Shown: piece by piece, positions 49,591 to 60,725 of the stretch | Position numbering within the stretch: position 1 is the stretch's first letter | Layout: each line of letters starts with the position of its first letter | Assembly: GCA_020632795.1 (NCBI GenBank) | Contig: JACKEV010000008.1 | Coordinates: forward strand, 881,452 to 945,451 | DNA: 64,000 nucleotides | Direction of reading: 5' to 3' | Source of the DNA: Alphaproteobacteria bacterium | GTDB taxonomy: Bacteria; Myxococcota_A; UBA796; CAJQPC01 | The notes under the pieces: model-generated | Database searches by the model: none | What the model was told of the DNA's origin: nothing | Seen by the model: only the letters and a program-made list of their open reading frames with translations | Translations under genes and position numbers: made by a program

Positions 49591-51566
49591 CTACCCGGGG
49601 GAGAAGAGGAAGGGGTAGGACACGATGACGATACCGCCGCCCTTGGGCTCGGGGAACTTGAACCGCATGAAGCGACCGTTGATGCAGTTCTCGACCGCCG
49701 GGCTGCCCATCGTGGAGGCCTTCGTCGAGGCCGAGGACACCGTGCCGTCCTTCGCGATGACGAACTTCACGACGATCTTGCCGCCCAGGTTCGGGTTCTT
49801 CGTCAGCTCACGCTGGTAGCAGTAGCGGATCTGGTTCATGTTCCGCTTGATGACGGCGTCGATGAGCGACTTGTCGAGGGCGCCCAGGATGATGGGGTCG
49901 CCGCCGATCTTGGAGATGCCGCCCTCGGACTTCTCGCCGAAGTTGCCGCCGCCCTGGCCGTAGCCGGAGGCGCCTGAGCCACGACCCTTGGTGCCGAGGC
50001 CGCCGAGGCCGTCCGCCGTGCCGCCGCCGCCGAGGCCGGAGCCGCGAGAGCCGAGGCCGCCGGAGCCGATCTGGGTGCCCTTGGCGCCGATGAGGCCGCC
50101 GATGCCGCCGGCGATGTCGGAGGTCAGACCCGAGGAGCCGAAGACGCCGTCCATCTCGGCGCCGTCACGCATCGCGCCGAGCACGCCGGCGTTCTCCGCG
50201 ATCTCCTTGTCGATCTTCTTCTTGTCCATCTCGACCTTCTCGCCCTTGGCCTTCTCCATCTTGGCGTCCTTCTTGCCGACCTTGCCCTCCTCCTTCTTGG
50301 CCTTGGCGCCTTCACCCGCGTCGGGGTTCATGTCGGGCTTCTTCTCCTTGGGCTGCTCCGGGGGCGGCTTCTCGAGGAGGAGCTCGACGAAGCGGTCGGG
50401 ATCTCCATGGTCTCGGTGGCCGGCCGCGGGGGCATGGTCGAGACGATGATGCCCGCCATCAGGCCGAGGAAGGCCACGAAGGTCATGATGCCCAGGAAGG
50501 GGTAGTCGAGGTCGTCGGTGATCTTCGCGATCAGCTTCTTGCTGGCCGGGACCATCTGCGCGAAGAAGATGACGTGGCCCAGGTCGAGCACGACGCGGGT
50601 GTTCTCGTCGACCTCGACCTTGTACAGGCCGCCGCCCTGATCGCTGGCCTTGCCGGACTCGATCATCTCCTGGATGGAGTGCCGCTCCTCGCCGATGTCG
50701 ATGAAGCCGGCCCACTTGTCGGAGAAGTTGCAGATCCAGCTGCCGCCTTCCCAGGTGAAGAGCTGGTACTCATCGTGGGGGAGGTTGTCGTTGGGGACGT
50801 AGAACTCGTTGCGCCACTCCTCCTGGGCCTCGGAGATGGTGGGGCCGAGCATCCACGCGACCTTGGCGAAGGTCGGGGGGACCCAGGCGATCGGCTTGCC
50901 CAGGTAGCGCCAGCGGAAGCCGGTGCTGGTGCCGATGGTGACCGGGGGGCTGCCCTTCGCGTAGTGCTTGACGTCGATGAGCAGGTCGTTCCAGACCTCC
51001 GCGACCTCGAGGACCGGGGGCTTGGTGCGGTCGATGCCGACGTCGGACTGGGAGGTCCCGGAGCGCATGATGAAGGCCATCACGTCTTCGGTGGTCTCCG
51101 CCGGGGTCTCCCCCGCGTCGCCGGCCGCCGCGCCCGCCGCAGCCGCCGCGCCCGCCACCGCCGCCCCCTCGTGCTCGGTGACCTCGTCGCCGTCCTCGGG
51201 GGCAGCCTCCTGGTCAGGAGGATGCATCATCTGGGTGGCCTCCTCGTCCGCGAACGCGTCGGGGGCGGGGAGGCTGATGACGACCTTGATCTCGCCGATC
51301 TCGATGCTGTCGCCGTCGCTCAGCTCGGCGTTGACGACCTGGTCGCCGTTGACCCTGGTGCCCTCGCCCACGAGGTCAAGGAGCTGAACGGTGCCGTCGT
51401 CGTTGAGGTTGATGACCGCCTGGAGGTCCGCGAGCGCGTCGTCCTCGATGCGCAGCATGGCCGCAGGGCCCTTGCCGATCGTGACGCTCTCCGCTGACAG
51501 ATCCTGCCGGAACAGGAAGCTGTCACCGCGGTAGACCTCGAAGGTCAGGACGGGAGTTTCCGCCAT
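49591..51566 (-). CDS. gltG: GltG/NfsG-like FHA-TM-TonB protein (one frame break)
   Basis: About 658 residues if one base missing near 50400 is restored (ATGGAGATCCC-GACCGC). Residues 5-95 form an FHA domain, but the phosphothreonine pocket is altered: GK instead of GR, and ALADLQ where the Ser-x-x-His is expected; NG at the end is kept. Acidic/Ala linkers and a middle domain follow, a single TM helix (FLGIMTFVAFLGLMAGIIV, about 366-385), a Pro/Lys and Gly-rich periplasmic stretch, and a C-terminal AgmX/PglI TonB-like domain (AVIKRNMNQIRYCYQREL...). In Myxococcus GltG/NfsG has this order and links the inner-membrane motor to the outer part. Confidence 0.85.
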
Positions 51567-51642
51567 GTGAACCCTCACTGCGCCGCAGAGCGCGACGCCT
51601 TGGTTTGAAGTTGGGAGCCTGAGGACCCGATGAGAGATGGAC

Positions 51643-51915
51643 CTACTTGATCTGGTTGACCGACTGGTCCATCTCCTCGTTGAAGTCCTGACGGAGCTTG
51701 ATCAGCGGGTTGAAGGTCGCGCGCTTGCGGTCGAGCAGCAGGGCGCCCTGGGGCTTGACGAGCTCACCAGAGACCTCGACACCCTCGAAGTCAATCTCCG
51801 TGCGCTGCTTGTACTGGATCTTGCGCTCCTCTTCCTGGGCATTCGCCGAGCTGGAGAGCAGCACGGACCCCACAATGAGCGCGACAGCGAAGGTCAGGAT
51901 GCGACGAGCGTTCAT
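51643..51915 (-). CDS. gltF: Small exported protein, GltF-position
   Basis: 90 residues. A signal peptide (TFAVALIVGSVLLSSSANAQ) followed by a short mature part (EIDFEGVEVSGELVKPQG, FNPLIKLRQDFNEEMDQS). It occupies the place that small protein GltF/CglF holds between GltE and GltG; the pattern agrees but the protein is too short for certainty. AGAGGACTGCC before ATG 51915. 76 bases before the GltG-like start, so probably co-transcribed with it. Confidence 0.6.
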   Translation of the reverse strand: MNARRILTFAVALIVGSVLLSSSANAQEEERKIQYKQRTEIDFEGVEVSGELVKPQGALLLDRKRATFNPLIKLRQDFNEEMDQSVNQIK

Positions 51916-52086
51916 GGCAGTCCTCTGGCTAGGGATCGGTCCCAACGGCAGAACGGATTATAGTCGGGCTTTGGACGGACCAAGCGAGGCTTTGCAAGCC
52001 TTTGTCGAAGGGAGCCCTGGATCCGGGTTTGAAACGACGATGTCGGACAACGGGTCGCCGGAGCGGTTCCACCTGACACCAAAGAA

Positions 52087-52109
52087 GGGCAGCCCCGGTC
52101 GAGCTGCCC
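52087..52109 (-). terminator. Intrinsic terminator after the GltE-like gene
   Basis: Stem gggcagc / gctgccc (7 bp, 9-base loop), 26 bases beyond the GltE-like stop; the minus strand continues CTTCTTTGG, a partial U tract. It would separate the A-E genes from F-G. Confidence 0.65.
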
Positions 52110-52135
52110 GGATCCGAGCGGGGCGCCAGCGCGGA

Positions 52136-53655
52136 TCAGCCGCCCTCAGCCGGCGGGGCCTCGGCAGGCGCCTCCTCGGCGGGGGCCTCGGCCGGCGCCT
52201 CGGCGGAGAGCCTCACCGCCGCCAGCCGGGTGGCGCCGCCGCACATCGGGATCAGCTCGTCGAGCGTGGGCTCCATGGAGTCGAGGAAGGTGATCATGTC
52301 GCCGGCCATGCCGAAGTCCTCGGCGTCGATGACCATCTGAGCCTGCTCGCCGATCATGGCGAACTCCTCGATCATGCCCATCTCGACCACGGCGGGGCAG
52401 GAGGCCTGCTCGACCTTCTTGTTGTAGGCCGCGGTGCGCGCCTTGAGCTCCTCGAGCTTCTTCATCTGCTCCTTCTTGAGCTCCTCGGCGCGGCGCTGAC
52501 GCTCCTTCTCGGCCTCGATGCGGGCCTCCTCCTCGGCCTGGGACTGCTTGATGCGCTCCTCGACCTTGAAGATGGGGTGGTCGACGCCGATCTCACCCTG
52601 GAACGCGACCTTGTAGGCCTCGACCATCTTCTGCGCCTTCTTGAAGTCCTTGGTGTACTTCTCGTGCAGCGTGATGGCGTTGTTGTAGGCCATCTCGTTC
52701 TTGGGGTCCATCTCCAGCATGAAGTCGTAGGTCGCCGACGCCGCGTCCAGCTCCTGGTGCCGCGCAGCGCGACGGCGTAGCCGAGCTGACCGTCGATGTT
52801 CTCGGGCCTGGCCTTGACCACGGCCTCGAAGCAGCCGAGCGCCTCGTCGAAGTCGCCCGCGTCCAGGGCGATGAAGCCGAGGTTGAGGTTGGCCTCGACG
52901 TTGTTCGGGTCGAGCTTGATCGCGGTCTTGAAGGCTTCGAGATCGCGGCGGGGGATGTCGCCCTGCTTGAGGTAGGTGACGCCGATGTTGTTGTAGATGC
53001 CGGCGTCGCCGTCGTTCATGGTCTGGGCCTTCTCCGCGCAGAGCAGGCTCATGCGGTAGTCGCCCATCGCGAAGTAGGTCCGCGAGAGGTTGCGGTAGGC
53101 CGCGACGTTCTCGGGGTCGACCAGCAGGATCTGCTGGGCCGGCGGCGATGGCGTCGTCGAAGCGGCCAGCGCCCTGGTGAGGGCCTCGACCAGGCTGTTG
53201 CGCACTCGAGGTCGTCGGGCTTGGCCGCGACGGAAGGCGTCGTAGATGCCCACGGCGTCGTCGTAGCGGTCGACCTCGGTGAGCAGCGCCGCGTAGTTGA
53301 CCAGGGCGTTGTTGTAGGCGGGGTCGATCTCGAGGGCCTTGCTTGTAGTGGCCCTCCGCGACGTCCGGCTTGCCGAGGCGCGCTGCGCGGTCCAGCCCGC
53401 GTTGAACTGCACCTTGGCGTTGTCCGGGGCGAGGCTCGGCGCCCGCTTGAAGTCGTTGTAGGGCCGTCTGGTAGTCATCCTTGTCTCGGTCTGCAGCGCG
53501 GTCAGCGCCCCGCTTGAAGAAGTGACCGCGGGGTCGGTGATCTGCTCGTCGGGGATGACCTCCTCCGGGGGCGGCGTCTTGGGACCGCAGCCGGGGAGGA
53601 CGGCGATGGGGACGCCGAGGCCCGAGCATGAGGAGAGGGAGCGGATGGTGGTCAT
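52136..53655 (-). CDS. gltE: TPR lipoprotein, GltE/AglT-like (several frame breaks)
   Basis: About 500 residues when frames are joined. Start ATG 53655 has AGGA at 5 bases; a lipobox LPGC (PIAVLPGCGPKTPPPEEV) follows. TPR units are visible: DPAYNNALVNYAALLTE, DPENVAAYRNLSRTYFAMGD, DPNNVEANLNLGFIALDAGD, ENIDGQLGYAVAL, then in the other frame LDAASATYDFMLEMDPKNEM. A Lys/Glu coiled coil (EEEARIEAEKERQRRAEELK) and an Ala/Pro/Glu-rich tail end the protein. Breaks near 52760, 53145, 53170, 53206, 53230, 53342 and 53395-53520 and 53620. In Myxococcus GltE is a TPR lipoprotein of the periplasmic connector. 23 bases after the GltD-like stop. Confidence 0.75.
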
Positions 53656-53678
53656 GATGTCCTGTTCATCGACGTCGC

Positions 53679-56600
53679 TCAGAGATCGGTCTCGAAGGTC
53701 TGCGGTCTTCTTGGCGAGGAGGTGTAGCCCGGATCGAGCAGCTCCTCCTCGAGGGCCGGGTAGTCCAGCGGGGCGGAGCTCGCCGAGGCGGCGGATCGCG
53801 AACGCGATCTTCTCGTTGTAGAGCTTCACCTCGTGGGCTTCTCACGCGCCGACTTGTAGAACTCCGACCGCCGTCTCCTGCTGCTGGAAGACCCGGTCCT
53901 CGATGTTCATGCGGTAGAACTCGATCTGGTCCTCGGTCAGGTAGCTCGGCGTAGGAGTTCTCATCGAAGGTGGTCGCCATGTCCTCGAAGATGAGGCCCA
54001 GCTTCACCGCCGCGAGCAGGAGTACTCACCGCCGCCCAGGTTGTAGATCTCGGTGTACAGGTCCTTGACCACCTTGAGCTTGTCCAGCTTGGCGGTCAGC
54101 TGCTTGCCGAGGATCTTGTCCTCCTGGTTCCGCGGGACCTTACCGGAGGGCCCGCTGATGCGCATGGCCGTGTACTCCTCGTAGGTCTTCTCGGCGAGGT
54201 CGTACCGCATCTCGGTGTAGAACGCGAGGCCGAGCTTGAACTCGACGCCGTCGGTCTGGGCCTTCTCGAACCACTTGACCGACTCCTCGTAGTGGGCGAG
54301 GGCCTTCTTCTCCTGGTCCATGCCGCGCAGGCAGTAGCCGTAGTGCAGGCGCATGTACATGAGCTGGTCACCGGAGTAGGCCGAGGTGTCCTTCGCGGTG
54401 TAGAGCTCCTTGAAGATCTTGGCGGCCTCGGACCACTTCTCGTTCTCCTCGTACATCTGGGCGATGTCGAGCTTCACGAGGGGGATGTTCTCCTTGTCCG
54501 GGTAGGCGGCGATGTACTGCTGGTAGTCCTTGACCGCCCGCTCCCAGTCGCCCATGGCCCGGCGGAACAGGGCGGCGGAGTAGATGGCGTCCGCCGAGCC
54601 CTTGTGCTCCTTGTCCAGGGAGAAGAGCTTCTCGTAGTAGTCGGCGGCCTCGGTGAAGTTCGCCTGGTCCTCGTAGGCCACGCCCAGCGCCGCGACGGTG
54701 TCGTTGAAGTAGGGCGTCTTGGGGAACTTCTCGAGCAGCATGAGCCGGGTCTCGATGGCCTTCCCGCGCTGCTTGGTGTTGTAGTAGTACACCGCGGCGT
54801 TGTTGAGGGCCTTGTCCGCGACCTCGGACTCGGGGAACTCCGCGTAGAAGGCCATCAGCGCGGTGGCCGCGGCGCTCTCGTCCTTGTTCTGCTCGAGGTT
54901 GACCTCGATGAGCTTGAAGGAGGTGCGCTCGTAGATGTTGTAGACCTCCTTCTTGAACTGGGCGTTGCCGAGGTCCTCCTGGTCGTAGAAGGCCTTCGAG
55001 ACCTCCTTGAGGTTCTTCCAGTCCTCGACGAGGGCGAAGTTGTCGAGGATGAGGTTCGCGGCGAGGATGGCCTCCTTGGACTTCGGATCCATGCCGATGA
55101 CGACACGGAAGCGGTCCGAGGCCTCCTTGAACATGTTCTTCTCGTTGAGGAGGTACGCGGACTTGTAGATGATGTTCCGCGTCTTCTTCTGGTCCGGGAA
55201 GAGCTTGGCGTACTGGTCGAGCGCGTCGAGCATCTTCTGCTCCCAGTCGCTCAGCGGCACGGGCTCGGTCTTGTTGTCGGGGGCCGCGGCCTGGATGCGG
55301 CCCTCCTTCTTGTCGACCTTGACCATCTCCTCGGCCGCGAAGATGGCGGACTCCGCACAGAACTCGCTGTGCTTGCCCTTGGGGTCCATCTCGACGACCT
55401 GCATGTACTGGAGGTAGGCCTCGTCGAACTTCTTGATCTTGTAGAGGAGCTCGCCGAAGGCGTAGCGCATCTCGTAGGTGTGCTTGCCGTCGGGGAACTC
55501 GGTCAGGTAGACCGTGTAGGCCTTGTAGGCGAGGGCGTAGGCCTCCTTGGCCTGGCTGCCGGTGCCGAGCTTCTTGGCCTCGTTGTGGTAGTCGACGGCC
55601 GCGTCGCGCAGGTTCTTCTCGATGAAGCGCTGGGCCTCGGCGAGGGCATCGGCGTCGGCGGCGTTGGTGCGGGCCCAGGAGGAGTTCTTCCCGTAGGTCT
55701 TCCGCAGCTTGTCGATCTCGTCGAGGGTCTCATCCTTCTTGCCGATCTTGCGGTAGGCCTGGATGATCTCGTTCTGGTAGTCCGGGGCGTCGGTGGAGTT
55801 GGGGTCCTCCGCGATCAGGCGCCGGTAGGTCTGGATGCACTCCTCGTACTTGCCCTGCTCGAAGTAGGTGCTCGCGAGGCGCTTGAGCATGTTCCGGATG
55901 AGCTCCTTCTTGCCCAGCTTGTTGAAGTACTCGTAGGCCTCATCCATCTCGCCGGCGTCGGCGAAGAAGCGCACCAGATCCTTGAGGGCCTCCTCCTGGA
56001 GCTGGAGGTTGGACTTCGACTTGCCGCCGTCGGTGTCGGCCGCGGACATCGAGTAGGCGACGACGGACTTCATCGTCTCGATGGCCTTGCCGTACTCGGC
56101 GACGTTGTAGTAGCACCAGCCGAGCTTGTACATCGCGAAGGCGTACTTGTCGGAGTCGCGGTAGGCGGCGGCCTTCTGGTAGGCGAGGAGGGCCTTGTAG
56201 GCCTCGTTCTCGTCGAAGTAGTACTCGCCGATCTGGACGTAGGAGTCCGGGACGTACTGGGACTCCGGGTAGGTCTTCACCAGGCGGGTGAACTCCTTGA
56301 GGGCGTCCTTGCGCTCCCCGATGTCCTGCAGCGCGCTGGCCAGGTAGAACGTGGCCTCGTCCGCGCGGGCGAAGGTCGGGTAGTTGTTGAGGATGAGCTG
56401 GTAGAGCTTGATGCTCTTCTGCTGCCACTCCCGCGACTCCTTGTTGTCCGGGGACATCTTCGCGGTGTCGCAGGTCTCATCCTGGAAGCACTTGTCGTAC
56501 TCCTTCTCGTAGGCGCGCATCTCCTGGAGGTAGATGTCGCGGCCCTCCTCGAAGTAGAGGTCGGCGAGGCGGAGCATCAGCTCGGCCTTGGCCTCGCCCT

Positions 56601-56841
56601 GCATGCGGTCCTGCGCGAGCAGGTCCTTGGCGAAGGCGATCTCCTGGTGGCGCTTCTCGCGGGCGAGCTTGCGGTACTCCTCGGAGAGGTTCGCGGTCTC
56701 GTCGACGTCGTTCGCCTTGAGGACGCGGCGCTCCTCGCGGTCATCGCGGTCATCCTGCGCGAAGGCGGGGCCGCTGAAGATGGAAGTCCCCAGCAGAGCC
56801 AGGGCGAGGGGCAGCGTGGTGCGGAGATTCATGGCGGGCAT
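53679..56841 (-). CDS. gltD: Large periplasmic TPR protein, GltD/AgmU-like (frame breaks at the 3' end)
   Basis: About 1050 residues. Signal peptide LALALLGTSIFSGPAFAQ, then a continuous helical array (about 30-945) with TPR-like repeats, e.g. LYQLILNNYPTFARADEATF, FTRLVKTYPESQYVPDSYV, IQTYRRLIAEDPNSTDAPDY, YYEKLFSLDKEHKGSADAIY. The intact frame stops at 54004; the true end continues KLGLIFEDMATTFDENSYAEL and finally SSPRRPQTFETDL, with breaks near 54015, 53945, 53880, 53835 and 53760. This is the pattern of AgmU/GltD and NfsD, the periplasmic backbone of the machine. ATG 56841 (GAGGAG) or 56832. Confidence 0.8.
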
Positions 56842-56936
56842 CTCTCCTCTTCAGGTCGAGAGGCCTCGGAGAGGCCAGGAGGATGGGGAAGCGAGGGAGC
56901 CGCCGCCTGGATGCGGCGACGGCCAAAAGCAGGAAA

Positions 56937-56958
56937 GAGGCGGCCCGGGGGCCGCCTC
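56937..56958 (-). terminator. Intrinsic terminator after the GltC-like gene
   Basis: Stem gaggcggcc / ggccgcctc (9 bp, 4-base loop) 6 bases beyond the stop, followed on the minus strand by TTTCCTGCTTTTTGG, a good U tract. Among the clearest intrinsic terminators in the window. Confidence 0.8.
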
Positions 56959-56964
56959 GACTCC

Positions 56965-58835
56965 TCAGTTACAGGAGCCCTGCTCGGTGTAGTAGTAGTA
57001 GCCGAGCTCGTCCTGCCAGAACTCGCCGTTGAACGGCCAGTAGATGAAGTCGACGGACGTAGCGAAGTCGATGGCCTCGGCGCCGGACTCATCGAGCTCG
57101 ACAGCGGAGATCTTGTAGGTGTAGTCAGCGCGCTGGGCCGAGATGACCTCGAAGCGGATGATCTCGGACTGGGTCAGCAGGTCGCCCAGGTGCTTGTACA
57201 TGCGGGCCATCTCCTGGAGGAGCACCAGGCCGGCGCGCTGCTTGTAGCGGCGGCGGTCCTCCTCGAGCACGCCCTTGAGGTGCATGCCGACGGAGTCGCG
57301 CCACAGGGACTTCTGGGCCTCGATGAGCAGCTCCTCCTCGTCCATGATCTGGAGGTGGCGGACGAGGGCGGCGAGGTCCTTGTTCCGGAGGAAGGTCTTG
57401 AACATGGACTTGGGCAGCACGCTCTGCTTCTTGATGCCCTCGAAGTAGGCCTCAAAAGCCTGGTCGGCGAGCTTGCGACCCTCCTTGGAGGCGTACTGGG
57501 ACACGAAGTCCTTGAGCTCGTCGTACATGGGCTGGATGCGGCCCTCGAAGGCGAGGAGCTCACGCTCAACCTGGCCGTACTCGCAGAGGTTGAAGAACAC
57601 CAGGGCGCGCAGCACGTCGGCCTCGGGGATGAACTCGTCCTCGTTGAAGAAGGGCGAGTGCACCGTGAGGATCTGGCCGAGCGAGTGGTTCATGTCGTTC
57701 TGCATGAAGTTCGCCCAGGCGGCCTCGAAGAGGGCCTGCGGCCAGTAGATGGAGTCCCGGGGGACCAGGTCGTAGTAGCGGCTGGCCTCGTCGAAGCGCT
57801 GGATGCCGTAGTAGATGCGCGCGACGTTCACGAGGAGAGGTCGGCGAGGTTCTCGACCTCTTCGAGCTCCTGATCCGTGAAGATGTCGACGCTCTCGGAG
57901 TCGCGGATGACGTCACGGAAGGACTTCACCGCGGACTTGAGGCGACCCTGGCGGTTGTAGATGACGCCCTCGAAGTACTTGGACTTGAGGTAGAGGTCGG
58001 ACTTGGTGCTGATCTGGGCGAAGTAGTTCCGCGCGTCGGACAGCTTGTCCTGGTCGTAGAGCCGCACGCCCATCAGGTAGTAGAGGTGGTTCTTCGCCTG
58101 ACGGGGGTACTCCTCCGGCGGGATGCGCGGGACGATGCGCAGCAGCTCGGAGTCGTCGCCGGTGTAGCGGGCGATGGCCACGACCTTGGGCAGGGCGTGC
58201 TTGAAGTAGGGGTCGGCCGGGCCGCGCTGCACCACCTGCATGAAGTAGTACTGGGCGGAGTGGTACATCTCGAGGTCGAGCAGGGCCCGGGCCAGGTAGT
58301 AGTGGACCTTGGTGGTCTGCTCGGGGCAGGTGCCGTCGTCCAGCATGTCGTAGAGCAGCTTGGAGGCGCCGAGGGGCTTGCGGGCGCGGTACATCTCGAC
58401 CGCGTCATCGACCTGACGGCCGCAGGCGGTGGTGTCCTTGCCCTCACCCTCCTCGGGCAGATCCTCGAACTCACGGGCGCCGCTGCGGCGGGTGTCCTCG
58501 CCCAGACGCTCGGTCTCCTCCCAGTCGTCGGAGGGGCGAGTCTTCTCGATCTCCTTCTCGCGGGTGATCTCAGGCTCAGGCTCCTTGGCGCTGGCCGAGA
58601 GCTTCTTCGCCGCGTCGACGACCTCGGCGGGGGCGCCGCCGTCCTCGAGGCAGCGGATCTCCGCGTTGTCGAAGAGCTTGCCCGAGGACTCCATCGTCTG
58701 GACGATGATGTTCGTCGGGACGTTGACGTTCACCATGTTCATGATGTCGTCGCAGGACTGAGCCATGGCGCTCGGGGAGGCAGCCAGGGCCAGCCCGACG
58801 AGGGCGGCGCCGATGGCGTGGAATCGGAGCTTCAT
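56965..58835 (-). CDS. gltC: Periplasmic TPR-like protein, GltC/NfsC-like (one frame break)
   Basis: 623 residues if one C missing near 57835 (CTCTCC-TCGTGAAC) is restored. Signal peptide ALVGLALAASPSAMAQ, an acidic linker (ITREKEIEKTRPSDDWEE), then helical repeats in both halves (YYLARALLDLEMYHSAQYY, DKLSDARNYFAQISTKSDLY; RIYYGIQRFDEASRYYDLV). The end PFNGEFWQDELGYYYYTEQ resembles GltC proteins. The distal half has another TPR-like array ending at a conserved acidic/aromatic tail. It would be the soluble periplasmic part that joins GltA/B. Confidence 0.75.
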
Positions 58836-58884
58836 GAGTGTCTCCAGTGAGGAGGCGGCCGGGAGAGGGGATGTCGCGGGCGCG

Positions 58885-59756
58885 CTAGGGCATGTTCGGG
58901 AAGAAGAACGACGCGCCGCCGGAGAGGATGAAGTTGTTCTTCATCTCCAGCGTCGTCGAGTTGACCGTCTCGATGTAGACGAGCGAGCGGCCGTCGACCC
59001 GCACCGCGAACCACTCGTTGAAGATGACCCGGGCGCCGCCGCCGAAGGTGGTGGTCGGGTGGGTCTGCACCTGAGTGGCCAGCGCGATGGGGTCGTTGAG
59101 GGCCTGCAGCGCGTTGAGGTCGTCGACGGTGCGCGTGGCGCCCATGCCGAAGGCGCCGTAGATGTCGAAGTTGATGATGTTCCGGCTGTTGAGCGCGACC
59201 TTGCCGTAGATCGGCGAGAACTGGAAGGTCACGTTGCCGATGAAGGTCATCTTCGAGATGTCGGGGGAGACGTGGTTCTCCTCGACGAGCTGCTTCGTGA
59301 TGGGCTTCCAGTCGCCCTCACCGAGGTCGGGGGCGAAGCCGAGCGCGGCCTCGACCGCGAAGATCTCGGTGATGTGGTAGCCGACGCTGCCGCTCAGGAT
59401 GTGCGGTTGAGGAAGGGTCGTTCGTGACGAAGCCGACCTGGGGCTGGCCTCGAAGCGGCCCAGCTTCAGGAAGTTCTTCTTCTGGACGGTCTTGATGACC
59501 CGGCGCTGGTTGGCCTGCTCCGCCGCGAGGATCTCTCGGACTGCACGCCGACGCGGTCGTCGATGTCGCCGCTGCGCACCGCCTCGCGCTCCTCGCTGAC
59601 GGTCTCCTCGGAGCCCCCGTCACCGCCGAGGATGTCGTCCAGCTCATCGTCCTCGTCGCTCTGCGTGAGGCCGTCCAGCTCGGCGCCGTCGTCCGCCAGG
59701 ACGGCGGGGGCGTAGAGCAGACCGGCGAGGCCCAGGAAAGTAGCGATGTTTCGCAT
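58885..59756 (-). CDS. gltB: Outer-membrane barrel B, GltB-like (frame breaks)
   Basis: About 290 residues. Signal peptide FLGLAGLLYAPAVLADDG, an acidic linker (DEDDELDDILGGDGGSEE), then QKKNFLKLGRFEASPQVGFVTNDPF and strands INFDIYGAFGMGATR, GGARVIFNEWFAVRVDGRS, ending GGASFFFPNMP. Breaks near 59400, 59445 and 59535. This is the OMP_myx_plus type barrel; INFDIYGAFGMG parallels VNFDLYGSVGLG in the next gene, so the two are paralogues as GltA and GltB are. Confidence 0.7.
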
Positions 59757-59777
59757 GCTCGTCTCTCTCCGGCCAAA

Positions 59778-60589
59778 TCAGAAGGTGTTGATGCGCGGCT
59801 GCATCTTGGGAAGAACATGGAGACCCCAGCCGTCGCGATGAAGTTGTTGTACAGACGGTTGCCGTCGGTGGGCACGTCCAGGTTGTGCTGCAGGACCTCG
59901 TCGACGTAGAGGTAGCTGCGCGCGTCGAGCTTGAGCGCCACCGTCTGCGTGATGAAGAAGTCGGTGCCGATGGCCAGGTTGACCGGCACCAGCGCCTTGA
60001 GGCCCTGGTCCTCGAGCACGACCGGGTAGCCGGGTCGGCGTCGCTGTAGACCGCGTAGTACTTCCGTTGGCCAGCATGCCGAGGCCGACCGAGCCGTACA
60101 GATCGAAGTTCACGACCGTCTGGCCGAAGAGGTTGATCTTCCCGTAGACCGGCGCCCAGTTGAGCGAGAAGGTCGCGCCCAGCCGCATCTTGTCGACGGG
60201 CTGCTGGAAGTCGACGTTCGGGTCGCCGTTGTGGGCGATCTGGACCAGGGTGTTGGTGAGGCCCTTGAGGTCCGCCGTGCCCTGGTCGGGGAGAAGAAGA
60301 TCTGCCCGCCAGCCGAGAGGCTCTCGCCGAAGTGGTAGGAGAGCAGCACGCCGCCGACGTAGCGCCGCACCATGGGGTTGTTCAGGATGACCCTGCCACG
60401 GGGGCGACCTCAAGCGCTTCTCCTTGAGGAAGTAGCGGTTCTGGACGACGTTCTTGGTCACGGCCTCGCCCTGCACCTCGGTGAGGGCCTCTTGGGCGGG
60501 CGTCTCAGCGCGGCGGGCTTCGAGACGAGCAGCGAGGCGGCGAGCAACCCAGCTCCTGCGCAGCGTGCCAGGACAGCGAACTTCTTCAT
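59778..60589 (-). CDS. gltA: Outer-membrane barrel A, GltA-like (frame breaks)
   Basis: About 270 residues. The start MKKFAVLARCAGAGLLAASL (ATG 60589, signal peptide) lies in a different frame from the rest. Recognisable: AVTKNVVQNRYFLKEKR, MVRRYVGGVLLSYHFGESLSA, LVQIAHNGDPNVDFQQPVDK, GKINLFGQTVVNFDLYGSVGLG, FFITQTVALKLDARSYLYV, ending FFPKMQPRINTF. Breaks near 59805, 60028, 60065, 60290, 60400 and 60500. Same barrel family as its neighbour. First gene of the contiguous set, preceded by a 213-base gap holding a good sigma-70-like promoter. Confidence 0.7.
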
Positions 60590-60725
60590 CTGATGCTTCT
60601 CCGAGGAGGCAGAGTCCAAGCTCCCGGATTTGGGGGCTCGAATGGACGCTGGAAGATAGCACAGGGCCTGGGTGCGGCTTGGGTGGCGTGTCATGCCCAT
60701 GTCAACGGCCCTGTGGCGACCCGCG

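Noticed and set aside
54292..57873. 1193-residue Leu/Val/Gly-rich plus-strand frame
   Set aside because: Antisense of the GltD- and GltC-like genes; it arises from biased codon use (Glu/Lys/Tyr codons read backwards).
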